Below, in pieces: positions 7,308 to 16,599 of a stretch of 64,000 nt of DNA (its first letter is position 1; each line of letters starts with the position of its first letter). The DNA is from Paenibacillus kobensis NBRC 15729 (GTDB lineage: Bacteria; Bacillota; Bacilli; Paenibacillales; Paenibacillaceae). The notes under the pieces were generated by a model. That model saw nothing but the letters and a program-made list of their open reading frames with translations, did not search any database and had not been told where the DNA came from. The stretch covers positions 1 to 64,000 of the forward strand of contig NZ_BILZ01000032.1 of the NCBI RefSeq assembly GCF_004000825.1, read 5' to 3'. Made by a program: the position numbers and the translations under genes.

Positions 7308-9803
7308 ATGAACAGATGGGCGTGGACGGGCGTTCTGCTGCTGGCGCTTGGAATCGGCTCGATCGGCTGCGATTCTGATGGCGGCGGCAAGCCGGCGCCG
7401 ACAGTGCGCACCTACGTCAACCCGATCGCCCTGCCGGACGAGTGGGGCGAATACGGGCTGGGCGATCCGTACGTGTTCTCGTATAACGGAGATTACTACT
7501 TATATGTGAGTACGCGGGACACAGATGCGGGCGTCAAAGTGTGGCGATCTCCGAATCTGATCGATTGGACGTACGAAGGGCTGTGCACGGAAGATCCGGT
7601 CACGACAGGCGCCTACGCACCGGAAGTCCGGTATTGGAACGGCAAGTTCTACATGTATACGTCGCCAGCCGGACAAGGCCATTACGTGCTGGTCAGCGAC
7701 AAGCCGACAGGGCCGTTCACCGTCGCGACGGATAACTTCGGCCGAACGATCGACGGGTCGACGTTCGTGGACGACGACGGGCAGTGGTATTTCTACTACG
7801 CCGGCCCGATGGGCATTCAAGCGGCACCGATGACCGATCCGCTTACGGTGGCGTCTTCGGAGGCGCAGACGGGCGCCTACATGGGCGGCTGGACCGAAGG
7901 GCCGACTGTGTTCAAGCGGGGCGGCAAGTATTACATGACATACACCGGCAATCACGTCTTCAATAATGGCTATCGCGTGGACGTCGCTGTTAGCGATAAC
8001 CCTTTGCAAGGTTTCGAAGGGCAACGGGGCAATCCTGCGCTGCTGCGCTCGGAAGGGGCGACCGTCGGGCTCGGGCACAATTCGGTCGTGACCGGCCCCG
8101 ATCTCGATACGCAATATATCGTCTATCACAATCTGGAAGGGCACGGCGTCGTCGGCCCGCTGCGGCATATGAACCTGGACCGGATCGTCTGGAGCGGGGA
8201 CCGGCTGCAGGTAGCAGGACCAACTTCCGAGCCGCAGCTTGTGCCGGCGCAACCGGCATTCTCTGAACGCTTCGAAGGCAAGGGACTCGGCAAGGCGTGG
8301 AAGAGTGCCGGGACTAAGGCGAAGTGGGAAGTCGATCCGGCGGCGCCCGGCTTGCTCGCGGACGCGTCCGGGGCTAGCAAGCCGGGCGTTGCGATGCTGC
8401 TCGCAAAGCCGGACACCGAAGAGCGGTATACGGCGGAGTTCCACTTGCAGCATCTGTCCGGCGGGCAGGGGAAAGCGGGCATCGTCTTCTCGTACCGCAA
8501 TGCCGATAATTACGGCTTGGTCACGTGGAATGCCGAGAACTCGGAACTGGAAGCGAAGCTCGTTCGGGACGGCGAGGAAGTGCGGCTAGAGAGCGCGGCT
8601 GCTCACGTGCCGGACAATCTGGACGTCGGCGAGCTGCAGGCGCTGCGGATCGAAGCGGTTGGCAAGACGGTTCGCGTCTATCTGGCGGAGATGAAGCTAC
8701 TCACGCTCGAACTGCCGGCTCCGGCTGGCGCTGGCCGAATCGGCTACGCCGTCGAAGGGGCAAAGGCGCGTTTTGGTTACGTTGCATTCAGCAATCACGT
8801 TGACGGAAGCGGGGCGGGCGATGCGTACGCGCCGTTGCCGGGCCAAGTGGATGCGGTTCATGCTGAGGGAGAGGGAGGCAAAGCCGAAGCGCTTGGCGTT
8901 GTTGACGACGGGAACGGCGGGCTGGCAGCGGCAGGGCTTGATGCGAATACGCCGCTGACCTACCGCGTGAACGTGGCGAAGGGCGGCGTGTACAGCCTGC
9001 GGTTCCGCGTTCGGGCCGGGAGCGAAGGCGTCCGGTTCGACGTGACGGAGGATGACGAAAGCAACGGTGAAAGCGGCGGCGGGAAAGTTGCCTCGAACGT
9101 GGAAGCCAAGCCTGAGAGCGGGACAGACGGTTGGCAGACGGTGTCTGTGAACGGCGTCCGGCTGACGGAGGGCATGCACCGCTGGACCGTGAAGGCGGCT
9201 GAAGGCCGAATGGATCTGGCGGGCTTCGAAGCGGCACCATACACACCGGTTGTCGCAAGAGAGGACGACTTCTCGCAGAAGCTGCTGCCGGGCTGGACGC
9301 GATTCGAAGGAATGTGGTCGGTGCAGGAAGGGGAAGTACGCGCATCGTCTGCCCAGAATGCCAAGCTCGTGACCGGAGAAGAAGGCTGGACTGATTACGA
9401 GATTCAGGCGGATATCACGGTCCCTGCTGCCGGCGGCCAATCGGGCATTGTGGTTCGGGCGACAGAGCCCGCCAATGGCCTAGAGCTGAATCAGAACCGG
9501 AACGATTTCATCCGCGGGTATTTCGCATACGTGGATCAAGAAGGCGTGCACCTCGTCAAACATAACTATGATACGGTTCCGCTTGCGGATGCGAAGCTCG
9601 CCATGCCGAAGGACGGCGGGAAGGTGCATTTGCGCGTAAGGGCAGCCGGAGGGCGGATTTCCGTCTTCATCGGGAATGCCGATGCGCCGGTCATTGACTA
9701 TGCCGACAACGGTGCGGGCGCGTTCTTGAACGGGAAAGTCGCTTTGAAGTCTGTCGATACGGCCACGCGCTTCAGCAGTTGGCGGATCGATCCTATTCAG
9801 TAA
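7308..9803 (+). CDS. Lipoprotein glycoside hydrolase family 43 with C-terminal sandwich modules
   Basis: An 831-residue surface lipoprotein (lipobox ending GSIGC, Cys21). Residues about 35-310 form a GH43 five-bladed propeller. The catalytic base is Asp53 in GLGDPYVF and the acid is Glu197 in GGWTEGP; the third acidic residue is probably in STFVDDDG. C-terminal beta-sandwich modules follow: a LamG/DUF1349-like domain (about 320-490), a CBM6-like stretch (about 535-645) and another LamG-like domain (about 650-830). It probably trims arabinose- or xylose-type side chains outside the cell before import. It sits in the operon between the two GH2 genes, with a GGGAGGAGG site before the ATG. Confidence 0.9.
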   Translation: MNRWAWTGVLLLALGIGSIGCDSDGGGKPAPTVRTYVNPIALPDEWGEYGLGDPYVFSYNGDYYLYVSTRDTDAGVKVWRSPNLIDWTYEGLCTEDPVTTGAYAPEVRYWNGKFYMYTSPAGQGHYVLVSDKPTGPFTVATDNFGRTIDGSTFVDDDGQWYFYYAGPMGIQAAPMTDPLTVASSEAQTGAYMGGWTEGPTVFKRGGKYYMTYTGNHVFNNGYRVDVAVSDNPLQGFEGQRGNPALLRSEGATVGLGHNSVVTGPDLDTQYIVYHNLEGHGVVGPLRHMNLDRIVWSGDRLQVAGPTSEPQLVPAQPAFSERFEGKGLGKAWKSAGTKAKWEVDPAAPGLLADASGASKPGVAMLLAKPDTEERYTAEFHLQHLSGGQGKAGIVFSYRNADNYGLVTWNAENSELEAKLVRDGEEVRLESAAAHVPDNLDVGELQALRIEAVGKTVRVYLAEMKLLTLELPAPAGAGRIGYAVEGAKARFGYVAFSNHVDGSGAGDAYAPLPGQVDAVHAEGEGGKAEALGVVDDGNGGLAAAGLDANTPLTYRVNVAKGGVYSLRFRVRAGSEGVRFDVTEDDESNGESGGGKVASNVEAKPESGTDGWQTVSVNGVRLTEGMHRWTVKAAEGRMDLAGFEAAPYTPVVAREDDFSQKLLPGWTRFEGMWSVQEGEVRASSAQNAKLVTGEEGWTDYEIQADITVPAAGGQSGIVVRATEPANGLELNQNRNDFIRGYFAYVDQEGVHLVKHNYDTVPLADAKLAMPKDGGKVHLRVRAAGGRISVFIGNADAPVIDYADNGAGAFLNGKVALKSVDTATRFSSWRIDPIQ

Positions 9804-9832
9804 AAATACTATAGAGATTAGGTGAATGAGAG

Positions 9833-11590
9833 ATGACGCTTAGCATCTATCGCCCGGAATATCCGCGGCCGCAGTTCGTGAGAAACAACTGGACGAATTT
9901 GAACGGGGAGTGGGACTTCCGGTTCGATGACGACAATATCGGAGAAAACGAACGTTGGTACCGGCAGTTCGCCGGCGACCGCAAGATCGTTGTTCCGTTC
10001 ACCTACGAGACCAAGGCGAGCGGCATCGGCGATGAGACCGCGCACCAATACGTATGGTACCGCCGTTCATTCGAAGTGGCGCCAGAGCAGCAGGGCAATC
10101 GCGTCATCCTCCATTTCCAAGGCGTCGATTACACGGCGAAGGTATGGGTGAACGGAGAATATGCGGGCAACCATCAAGGAGGTTACGCCGCATTCTCGTT
10201 CGACGTGACGCCGTTCGTCTCGTTCGAAGGAGCAAACGAAGTCGTCGTGAAGGCGGAAGACGGAGACAGCGCGACGCAGCCGCGGGGCAAGCAGCGGTGG
10301 CGCAAGGAAAACTTCGGCTGCTGGTACGTGCAATCGACCGGCATCTGGCAGACGGTGTGGCTGGAGTGCGTAAGCCCAAGCCATGTGGCGTCCGTCAAGA
10401 TGACGCCGGACGTCGATGCGAACGCGATCCGGTTCGATTACCGGGTGAACGAAGGCTCAGCGAACGAACCGCTGAGGCTCACGACTTCCATTACGATGGA
10501 CGGCGAACTGATTAAAGAAACGACGCAGCTCGTCGACCGGGCCGCTTTCTCCGCGACGATCGATCTCGTCAGCGAGAAGAGAGAATGGCGCGTTGAGCAT
10601 TGGAGGCCGGGAAGTCCGAAGCTGTATGAGGTTTCCTTCTCTCTGACGGAAGGCGACCGGATCGTAGACCGCGTCGATTCCTACTTCGGCATGCGTAAGA
10701 TCGCGATCGTCGAAGGGCAGATCATGCTGAACTACGATCAGTTGTATCAGCGGCTTATTCTCGACCAAGGGTATTGGACGGACAGCCATCTGACGCCGCC
10801 GTCCGAGGAGGCGATTATCGCCGATATTGACGCCATCCTCGCGATGGGTTATAACGGCGTGCGCAAGCATCAGAAGATCGAGGACCCCCGTTTCTTGTAC
10901 TGGTGCGACGTGAAGGGCGTGCTCGTCTGGTCGGAGGCGGCTGCGACGTATGAATTCAACGATGAAGCGGTCGACCGCTTCACACGCGAGTGGCTCGAAA
11001 TCGTGCAGCAGCAATACAACCATCCGTCCATTATTACATGGGTGCCTTTCAACGAATCGTGGGGCATCGGCAACGTGTTCGCCGACAAGCGGCAGCAGCA
11101 GTTCACGGAAGCGATCTACCATCTGACGAAGGCGTTTGATCCTTACCGTCCGGTTATCGTGAACGACGGCTGGGAGCATACGGTGTCCGACATCCTGACG
11201 CTCCACGATTATGAGGAGAACGGCGAGTCGTTCCTGAAGCGGTACGCGGACAAAGATGCGGTTGCGGGCAACAAGTTCGCATTCAATAACTTCCGCTTCG
11301 CTATGGCGCAAGGTTATGCCTACCGCGGACAGCCGATCATCATTAGCGAGTTCGGCGGCATAGCGTTCAAGGACGAGCAAGGCTGGGGCTACGGCAACCA
11401 GGTTGATAGCGAGGAGGCATTCCTTGCCCGGTTCAAGAGCATAACACAGGCGATCAAGGATACGCCTTATGTCAGCGGTTATTGCTACACGCAAGTATCC
11501 GACGTTCAGCAGGAAGTGAACGGCTTGCTCACGGAAGACCGCAAGCCGAAGGTTGCGCTCGAACTTATTCGTGACATTAATCTAGCGTAA
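9833..11590 (+). CDS. Glycoside hydrolase family 2 enzyme, second paralogue
   Basis: A 585-residue cytoplasmic GH2 enzyme clearly paralogous to the one at 5531: both open with EYPRPQFVR and share FDDDN/FDDNN, SGIGxE, QGY and RKHQKIEDPR. Acid/base Glu408 lies in FNESWG and predicted nucleophile Glu506 in SEFGG. A GGTGAATGAGAG site precedes the ATG. It is the last gene before a strong terminator, so it ends the glycan operon. Two diverged copies suggest two linkages or anomer contexts in the same substrate (inference). Confidence 0.92.
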   Translation: MTLSIYRPEYPRPQFVRNNWTNLNGEWDFRFDDDNIGENERWYRQFAGDRKIVVPFTYETKASGIGDETAHQYVWYRRSFEVAPEQQGNRVILHFQGVDYTAKVWVNGEYAGNHQGGYAAFSFDVTPFVSFEGANEVVVKAEDGDSATQPRGKQRWRKENFGCWYVQSTGIWQTVWLECVSPSHVASVKMTPDVDANAIRFDYRVNEGSANEPLRLTTSITMDGELIKETTQLVDRAAFSATIDLVSEKREWRVEHWRPGSPKLYEVSFSLTEGDRIVDRVDSYFGMRKIAIVEGQIMLNYDQLYQRLILDQGYWTDSHLTPPSEEAIIADIDAILAMGYNGVRKHQKIEDPRFLYWCDVKGVLVWSEAAATYEFNDEAVDRFTREWLEIVQQQYNHPSIITWVPFNESWGIGNVFADKRQQQFTEAIYHLTKAFDPYRPVIVNDGWEHTVSDILTLHDYEENGESFLKRYADKDAVAGNKFAFNNFRFAMAQGYAYRGQPIIISEFGGIAFKDEQGWGYGNQVDSEEAFLARFKSITQAIKDTPYVSGYCYTQVSDVQQEVNGLLTEDRKPKVALELIRDINLA

Positions 11591-11606
11591 AAGGAAGGAA
11601 TAAGTG

Positions 11607-11656
11607 GCTTCTCGTTGCCGGTCGAGGTTCGACCGGCTCGGGAAGCTCTATTTTTG
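11607..11656 (+). terminator. Terminator closing the glycan operon
   Basis: A stem of about 18 bp (GCTTCTCGTTGCCGGTCGA with TCGACCGGCTCGGGAAGC, one bulge) followed by TCTATTTTTGTT, 17 bp after the GH2 stop. Confidence 0.88.
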
Positions 11657-11678
11657 TTATAGTCTTAGGCGACTTTAC

Positions 11679-11816
11679 GGCGAGGAATGAGGTGCGTGGG
11701 GGCTACTGCATCACCTTTTATGTCACACCAGACGAGGAATGGGATAAGGGGGGCAGTTGCATTCCTTTTCGTCTCCGGATCAGCACGAACGTTCATGGAG
11801 CAAGGAATGGCGTCGG
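11679..11816 (+). repeat. Tandem structured repeat in the leader of the ECF transporter
   Basis: Two similar units of about 45 nt (11679-11724 and 11731-11774) each start C-GAGGAATG, contain a run of G and end GCATnACC/TCC-TTTT-nGTC; a third partial unit (CAAGGAATGGCGTC) lies at 11801. The second unit folds on itself, since AGACGA-GGAATG pairs with CATTCC-TTTTCGTCT. Unit starts are 52 nt apart. It may be an RNA leader of the ECF operon or a member of the intergenic box arrays found elsewhere in the window. No known riboswitch consensus was recognised. No gene is supported in 11657-11991. Confidence 0.45.
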
Positions 11817-11991
11817 ATGTCGGCAAAAGCCTATTGTCGGCTGCGCTTTGCCGAGGTTTATGGGCGGACGAATGGCAGACGGGGCTGTTCCAATGACAGC
11901 ATAAAAAATAGATTGTAAGTCCTAGTATTCCGACATATAATCTTGCTAAGAAATTATTCACACTATTGTCAAATTCGAGAGGAGATTCCCT

Positions 11992-12552
11992 ATGAGCAGA
12001 AATAACGGTTTATCGGTTCAATCCATCGTGGCGGTTGGCATCGGCTCCGCACTGTTCGTTATTCTGGGCCGCTTCGGCTCGATTCCGTCCGGCATACCGG
12101 ATACGAATATCGAGACGACGTATGCGCTGCTGGCGTTGTTCGCCGTTCTGTACGGCCCGGTCGCGGGAGTGCTCATCGGATTGATCGGACATACGTTGAA
12201 GGATGCGATTTTCTACGGTTCGCCATGGTTCAGTTGGGTTATCGCATCGGCTGTCGTCGGCCTCATTATCGGGTTTGCTTCCGGCAAGCTCGGCGTGCAG
12301 GAGGGTGAGTTCGGCAGGCCGCAAATTATCCGGTTCAACTTGTTCCAGATTGTGGCCAATGCGATCGCATGGTTCGTGCTCGCGCCGACGCTCGACATCG
12401 TGATTTATGCGGAGCCGGCGGATAAAGTGTACACGCAAGGACTCGTCGCGGGAGCGGCGAACATCGTGACAGTCGCAGTCATCGGTACGCTGCTGCTGAT
12501 CGCATACGCAAGAACGCGCACGAAGCAAGGAAGCTTGACGCGCGAGGCATGA
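11992..12552 (+). CDS. ECF transporter substrate-specific S component (UPF0397-like)
   Basis: A 186-residue membrane protein with five or six hydrophobic segments, matching the UPF0397 family that databases label riboflavin-type ECF S component. Features include [21 protein letters not shown] near the N-terminus and the [19 protein letters not shown] region. S components bind a vitamin or similar small molecule and are energised by the EcfA/EcfT module, here encoded directly downstream. The real ligand of UPF0397 proteins is not certain from sequence. A GAGAGGAG site precedes the ATG. Confidence 0.85.
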   Translation: MSRNNGLSVQSIVAVGIGSALFVILGRFGSIPSGIPDTNIETTYALLALFAVLYGPVAGVLIGLIGHTLKDAIFYGSPWFSWVIASAVVGLIIGFASGKLGVQEGEFGRPQIIRFNLFQIVANAIAWFVLAPTLDIVIYAEPADKVYTQGLVAGAANIVTVAVIGTLLLIAYARTRTKQGSLTREA

Positions 12553-12595
12553 ACGGACGCGTTAATAACATCCTGCACACGAATATCGAAAATAC

Positions 12596-12630
12596 GAAGC
12601 CGGTGGTTCACGCAATCGATCACCGGCTTT
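12596..12630 (+). other. Hairpin between S-component and ATPase genes
   Basis: AAGCCGGTG pairs with CACCGGCTT around a 17-nt loop, without a long U-run. It argues against the TTG at 12629 as the ATPase start, because that codon lies at the 3' edge of the stem. It may partly attenuate read-through. Confidence 0.6.
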
Positions 12631-12673
12631 GCTATTGGCTGAATACTATTTTCCTACTAAGAGGGCGATTGCT

Positions 12674-14401
12674 TTGAAGCAGCTTGAGGACAACGAGCCG
12701 ATTATCGAGATTACTCAATTTACATTTCAATACCGCGCCCAAGCGGAGCCGACGCTTCGCGATATCTCGCTGACCATCCGCAGAGGGGAGAAGGTGCTGA
12801 TCGTCGGGCCGTCCGGTTCGGGCAAAAGCACGCTCGCGCACTGCATCAACGGTCTTGTGCCGCACTTTTATGCGGGTACGATGCAAGGCTCTGCCCGTAT
12901 TGCAGGAGAGGAGCTCGGCAAGGCGAGCATTTTCAAGCTGTCCGAGCGGATCGGCACGGTGCTGCAGGATCCGGATGGACAATTCGTAGGCATGACGGTC
13001 GCGGAGGATATAGCCTTCAAGCTGGAAAATGACGGTCTGCCGCAGCAAGACATGATTCGGCGGGTCACGGAAGCTGCCCGAAACGTCGGGATGGAGCAGC
13101 TGTTGGACGCTTCACCGCATGAGTTGTCGGGCGGCCAGAAGCAGCGGACGACGCTGGCTGGCGTGCTTGTCAGCGAAGCCGACGTGCTGCTGTTCGACGA
13201 GCCGCTCGCGAATCTCGATCCTCAGGCAGGAAAGCTTGCGATCGAGCTGATCGACCGCATTCACCGGGAGACGGACAAGACGGTCATTATCGTCGAACAC
13301 CGTCTCGAAGACGTGCTTCACCGCAGCGTTGACCGGATCGTTCTAATCGAGGAGGGGCGCATCGTTGCGGATGCATCGCCGGACGAGTTGCTTTGTTCGG
13401 GGAAGCTGAGGCGGGCGGGTATTCGGGAGCCGCTCTATTGGACGGCACTGCAATATGCCGGATACAGCTTGACGCCTGCCATGAAGCCGGCAAGCCTGAA
13501 CGATATTCAGCTCGGCGAATGGGTGCAGCCGCTCCAGAACTGGTATGAACAGGAGAGGCCCGAACCATTATTGGCGGCGGAGCGCCCGGCGGTGCTGGTG
13601 CTGGACGAAGTCAGCTTCGCGTATGAAAGGGACGGGCGTCCGGTGCTGAAGCAAGTGTCGCTTCGCGTGGGGCAAGGCGAGCTTGTGAGCATCGTGGGCC
13701 GCAACGGCGCAGGCAAGTCGACGCTGTCCAAGCTCGTGTGCGGCTTTTATAAGCCGACGGGGGGGCGCATTTTGTACAAGGGGCAAGATTTGGCCAGCGA
13801 TTCGATTAAGGAGCGGTCGGAGCGGATCGGCTTCGTGATGCAAAATCCGAACCATATGATCTCCAAGACGATGCTGTACGACGAAGTGGCGCTTGGGCTT
13901 GTGCTTCGCGGTGCAGACGAGGCGTCCATTCGGGAGAGAGTGCACGATACGCTGCGGATTTGCGGATTGTACGAAATGCGGAATTGGCCGATCTCTGCGC
14001 TAAGCTTCGGGCAGAAGAAGCGGGTAACGATCGCGTCGATTCTCGTGCTGCAGCCGGAGGTGCTCATCCTGGACGAGCCGACGGCGGGGCAGGACTACCG
14101 CCACTACAACGAAATGATGGAGTTTCTGCTGACGTTGACCCGGCAAGGGAAGAGCATCATCGTGATTACGCACGACATGCATCTGATGCTGGAATACGCC
14201 GAGCGCGCGGTCGTGCTGTCGGACGGTGAAGTCATTGCGGATGGCGAGCCGGCCGAAGTGCTGACAGATGCCCGGATCGTAGAGGCGGCTAGTCTAAAAG
14301 AAACGTCGGTTTATGAGCTGGCGCTGCGGGCAGGCATCGAACAGCCGAAGGAATTCGTCCGCCGGTTCATCAGGCGCGACCGGAAGGAGCGCGGCGCATG
14401 A
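12674..14401 (+). CDS. ECF transporter ATPase, two nucleotide-binding domains fused (EcfA-A')
   Basis: A 575-residue cytoplasmic protein holding two ABC ATPase domains in one chain. Domain 1 has Walker A GPSGSGKST (about 45-53), signature LSGGQKQR and Walker B VLLFDEPLANLD. Domain 2 has Walker A GRNGAGKST (about 342-350), a degenerate signature LSFGQKKR and Walker B VLILDEPTAGQD. TTG 12674 is chosen because AAGAGGG lies 8 nt upstream; the earlier in-frame TTG 12629 sits in a hairpin. The fused form resembles YkoD-type ATPases. Its stop overlaps the EcfT start. Confidence 0.9.
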   Translation: MKQLEDNEPIIEITQFTFQYRAQAEPTLRDISLTIRRGEKVLIVGPSGSGKSTLAHCINGLVPHFYAGTMQGSARIAGEELGKASIFKLSERIGTVLQDPDGQFVGMTVAEDIAFKLENDGLPQQDMIRRVTEAARNVGMEQLLDASPHELSGGQKQRTTLAGVLVSEADVLLFDEPLANLDPQAGKLAIELIDRIHRETDKTVIIVEHRLEDVLHRSVDRIVLIEEGRIVADASPDELLCSGKLRRAGIREPLYWTALQYAGYSLTPAMKPASLNDIQLGEWVQPLQNWYEQERPEPLLAAERPAVLVLDEVSFAYERDGRPVLKQVSLRVGQGELVSIVGRNGAGKSTLSKLVCGFYKPTGGRILYKGQDLASDSIKERSERIGFVMQNPNHMISKTMLYDEVALGLVLRGADEASIRERVHDTLRICGLYEMRNWPISALSFGQKKRVTIASILVLQPEVLILDEPTAGQDYRHYNEMMEFLLTLTRQGKSIIVITHDMHLMLEYAERAVVLSDGEVIADGEPAEVLTDARIVEAASLKETSVYELALRAGIEQPKEFVRRFIRRDRKERGA

Positions 14402-15228
14402 AAGCACGCATGCTGACTTACACGCGGCAGAACTCGCCCGTGCACCGATTGACGGGTGCGGCTAAGCTGATCTTTTTCGCGGCGTGGTCGGTGACGGCCA
14501 TGATTACGTACGATACAAGAAGCTTGCTCGCCATGCTTCTGTTTAGTCTCGTTGTATTCCGGCTGTCCAAGGTGCGGTTCCGGGATTATTCGTTCGTGCT
14601 CTATCTCATCTTGTTCTTCTTCGCGCTTAACCATCTGGCGATATTCCTGTTCTCCCCGCTTGAAGGCGTGAGCATCTATGGCACTCGGCACGATCTGTTC
14701 CCTATTGCCGGACGCTACGTTGTAACGGAGGAGCAGCTCTTCTATCAGTTCAATATTGCGCTCAAATATGTAACGGTCATTCCGATGGCGCTGCTATTCA
14801 TTCTGACGACCGATCCTGCTGAATTCGCGGCATCGCTCAATCGAGTCGGCGTTAGCTACCGGATCGCGTATGCAGTGTCGATTGCGATGAGGTACATACC
14901 GGACATCCAGCGCGATTACGAAAATATTGCGTTCTCCGCGCAAGCGCGCGGCATCGATATTTCGCGAAAGGAGAGGCTGACGCGGCGGGTGCGTAACGTC
15001 ATCGGCATCTTAATGCCGCTGATTCTGACGAGCGTACAGCGGATCGAGACGGTCAGCGCGGCGATGGAACTGCGCGGCTTCGGCCAGCGGCGGAAGCGCA
15101 CCTGGTACAACGGGTGCCCGTTCACGGCGCGCGATTACATGGCGGTGGCGCTGATTGCGGCAATCGTCATCGGTTCGGCGTGGTTGACGTTCCGGGACGG
15201 CACGCGGTTCTATAATCCTTTTCGCTAG
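14398..15228 (+). CDS. ecfT: ECF transporter transmembrane component EcfT
   Basis: A 276-residue membrane protein joining the ATPase to the S component. Both coupling motifs of EcfT are visible: SAQARGIDIS (about residues 180-189) and MELRGFGQRRKRT (about 223-235), the latter being the Ala/Glu-Arg-Gly signature that contacts the ATPases. The ATG overlaps the ATPase stop (ATGA). Genes order S-AA'-T, all on the plus strand, followed by a hairpin at 15299, so this is a self-contained group II ECF importer. Confidence 0.9.
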   Translation: MKARMLTYTRQNSPVHRLTGAAKLIFFAAWSVTAMITYDTRSLLAMLLFSLVVFRLSKVRFRDYSFVLYLILFFFALNHLAIFLFSPLEGVSIYGTRHDLFPIAGRYVVTEEQLFYQFNIALKYVTVIPMALLFILTTDPAEFAASLNRVGVSYRIAYAVSIAMRYIPDIQRDYENIAFSAQARGIDISRKERLTRRVRNVIGILMPLILTSVQRIETVSAAMELRGFGQRRKRTWYNGCPFTARDYMAVALIAAIVIGSAWLTFRDGTRFYNPFR

Positions 15229-15298
15229 AGGGATCGTAAATACGATTACCGTCAAATGCGTAGCGTGAATAATCCCCCCCTCCATCGTGGAAAATAAA

Positions 15299-15334
15299 TG
15301 CGGCTTGTCCTGTGATTAGCAGGGCAGAGCCGCA
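15299..15334 (+). terminator. Hairpin terminator after the ECF operon
   Basis: TGCGGCT-GTCCTG pairs with CAGGGCAGAGCCGCA; the tail (TTATGATTTT) is only moderately U-rich. No gene lies between 15228 and 15364. Confidence 0.65.
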
Positions 15335-15363
15335 TTATGATTTTACGAACGAGGAGTATGCTT

Positions 15364-16230
15364 ATGAATTGCCTGCGCATCATCGCGACGATCGTCATTC
15401 TGCTGTCCGCTGGACAAGCGTCATTGCCTATGCCTAAGGCGCATGCCGACGGTACGTTCCATTTCGGCTTCAAGAAGAGCGAGAACGGCCAGCCGCCGTC
15501 GATTGATCAAGAAGGGTTCAAGGGGCTGCTCTCCCGGTACGGTGCTGTATTTACAGGCAACATGTCGGCACCAGAGCTGTATCTGACGTTCGACAATGGC
15601 TACGAGAACGGGTACACCGCCGGCATATTGGATGTGCTGAAGGCGAAGCAAGTGCCGGCTATTTTCTTCGTAACGGGGCATTACATCAAGACGCAGCCGG
15701 AGCTGCTGAAGCGGATGGCGCAGGAGGGGCACTTGATCGGCAACCACTCCTGGAGCCATCCGGATATGAGCGTCATCTCTGCTGAGCAGATCAAGCAGGA
15801 GCTGGATAAAGTAAAGGAGCAAGTCCTTCCGCTGACGGGGCAGAAGGAGATGAAATATTTGCGGACGCCTCGCGGCATTTTTAATGAACGGTCGCTTGCG
15901 GTCAGCAAGCAATTAGGTTACACGAACGTATTCTGGTCGGTCGCCTACAAGGATTGGGATACGGCCAGCCAGAAGGGGGCGCAGTATGCTTTTGACAAAG
16001 TGATGGCGCAGCTTCATCCGGGGGCGGTCATCCTGCTGCACTCCGTGTCGAGCGACAATGCGCGAGCGCTTGGCCGGATCATTGATGCGGCGAAGGCGAA
16101 GGGCTATCAATTCAAGAGCTTGGATGAGATGAAGAGCCAGTCGCCGGAACCGGCGCCTGGGGCGGCGCCTCGGCCTGTACCGGGAACCGGTTTTGTCCCG
16201 GCGCCAGCACCAGCTCCATCGGGTCCGTAA
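15364..16230 (+). CDS. Polysaccharide deacetylase, PdaA-like (spore cortex)
   Basis: A 288-residue exported protein with a signal peptide (about 1-29, cleaved near KAHAD). The NodB-type deacetylase domain has the metal triad Asp77 (LTFDNGYENGYT), His128 and His132 (NHSWSHPD), plus the TPRG and LLHSVS motifs. PdaA deacetylates muramic acid to allow muramic-delta-lactam formation in spore cortex. Of three in-frame ATGs, 15364 lies 7 nt after GAGGAG. An unusual Pro/Ala-rich tail (about 260-288) follows the domain. A short hairpin with AT-rich arms lies just after the stop (16236-16260). Spore role is inferred from family and the downstream SASP-like gene. Confidence 0.88.
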   Translation: MNCLRIIATIVILLSAGQASLPMPKAHADGTFHFGFKKSENGQPPSIDQEGFKGLLSRYGAVFTGNMSAPELYLTFDNGYENGYTAGILDVLKAKQVPAIFFVTGHYIKTQPELLKRMAQEGHLIGNHSWSHPDMSVISAEQIKQELDKVKEQVLPLTGQKEMKYLRTPRGIFNERSLAVSKQLGYTNVFWSVAYKDWDTASQKGAQYAFDKVMAQLHPGAVILLHSVSSDNARALGRIIDAAKAKGYQFKSLDEMKSQSPEPAPGAAPRPVPGTGFVPAPAPAPSGP

Positions 16231-16334
16231 AACATTTTTCCTATCCGAAGAATAGGAAAAGCGCTGCGGTAACATGCTACTTGTTGCGTGCCTTTCCACG
16301 GAGCGCGTAGATGGCATCAAGGAGGTGTTACATC

Positions 16335-16511
16335 ATGGCGAAGCAATCCAATCAGCAAACATCCAAAGCGGCTGTTCAGTCGACCGAACTGAACCAACTG
16401 CCTGTAGCGGATACCGAATTCGCAGCTGAACCGGCAGAAGAAGCGGCTCAAGCATTCCAGAACAATAAGAAGCAGCAATCGCAGCAGCAGTCACAGCAGG
16501 AATATCAATAA
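16335..16511 (+). CDS. Gamma-type small acid-soluble spore protein-like
   Basis: A 58-residue, Gln/Ala-rich hydrophilic protein. Gamma-SASPs carry a TEFASE-type germination protease site, and this one has DTEFAAEP near residues 25-32, followed by a Gln-rich tail (KKQQSQQQSQQEYQ). It is shorter than Bacillus subtilis SspE, which has the repeat twice. The start is set by a very strong AAGGAGG site; the ORF could extend to 16311 but that start lacks a site. Such proteins serve as an amino-acid reserve in the spore core. Confidence 0.75.
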   Translation: MAKQSNQQTSKAAVQSTELNQLPVADTEFAAEPAEEAAQAFQNNKKQQSQQQSQQEYQ

Positions 16512-16537
16512 TGATTAGCCGCTGATTATAGATGCAA

Positions 16538-16572
16538 GAAAGAGGACGCCTGCGAGGGTGTCCTTTTCTTTG
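16538..16572 (+). terminator. Terminator after the SASP-like gene
   Basis: AAGAGGACGCC pairs with GGTGTCCTTTTCTT around a short loop, with the T-run forming part of the 3' side. Confidence 0.75.
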
Positions 16573-16599
16573 AGTCGTGCTTTTTGCTCTTGTTGCTTG

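Noticed and set aside
10457-11494. 345-residue minus-strand ORF opposite GH2
   Set aside because: Same reason; the plus-strand GH2 with full catalytic motifs explains the interval.
11687-11896. 69-residue plus-strand ORF in the ECF leader
   Set aside because: No ribosome site, no recognisable composition, and it crosses the repeated stem-forming units.
11657-11991. Known riboswitch (TPP, FMN, cobalamin, THF, preQ1)
   Set aside because: Conserved core strings of these classes were looked for and not found; the leader is left as an orphan element.
12629-12673. Upstream TTG start of the ECF ATPase
   Set aside because: It lies at the edge of a hairpin and has no ribosome site; TTG 12674 has AAGAGGG at good distance.
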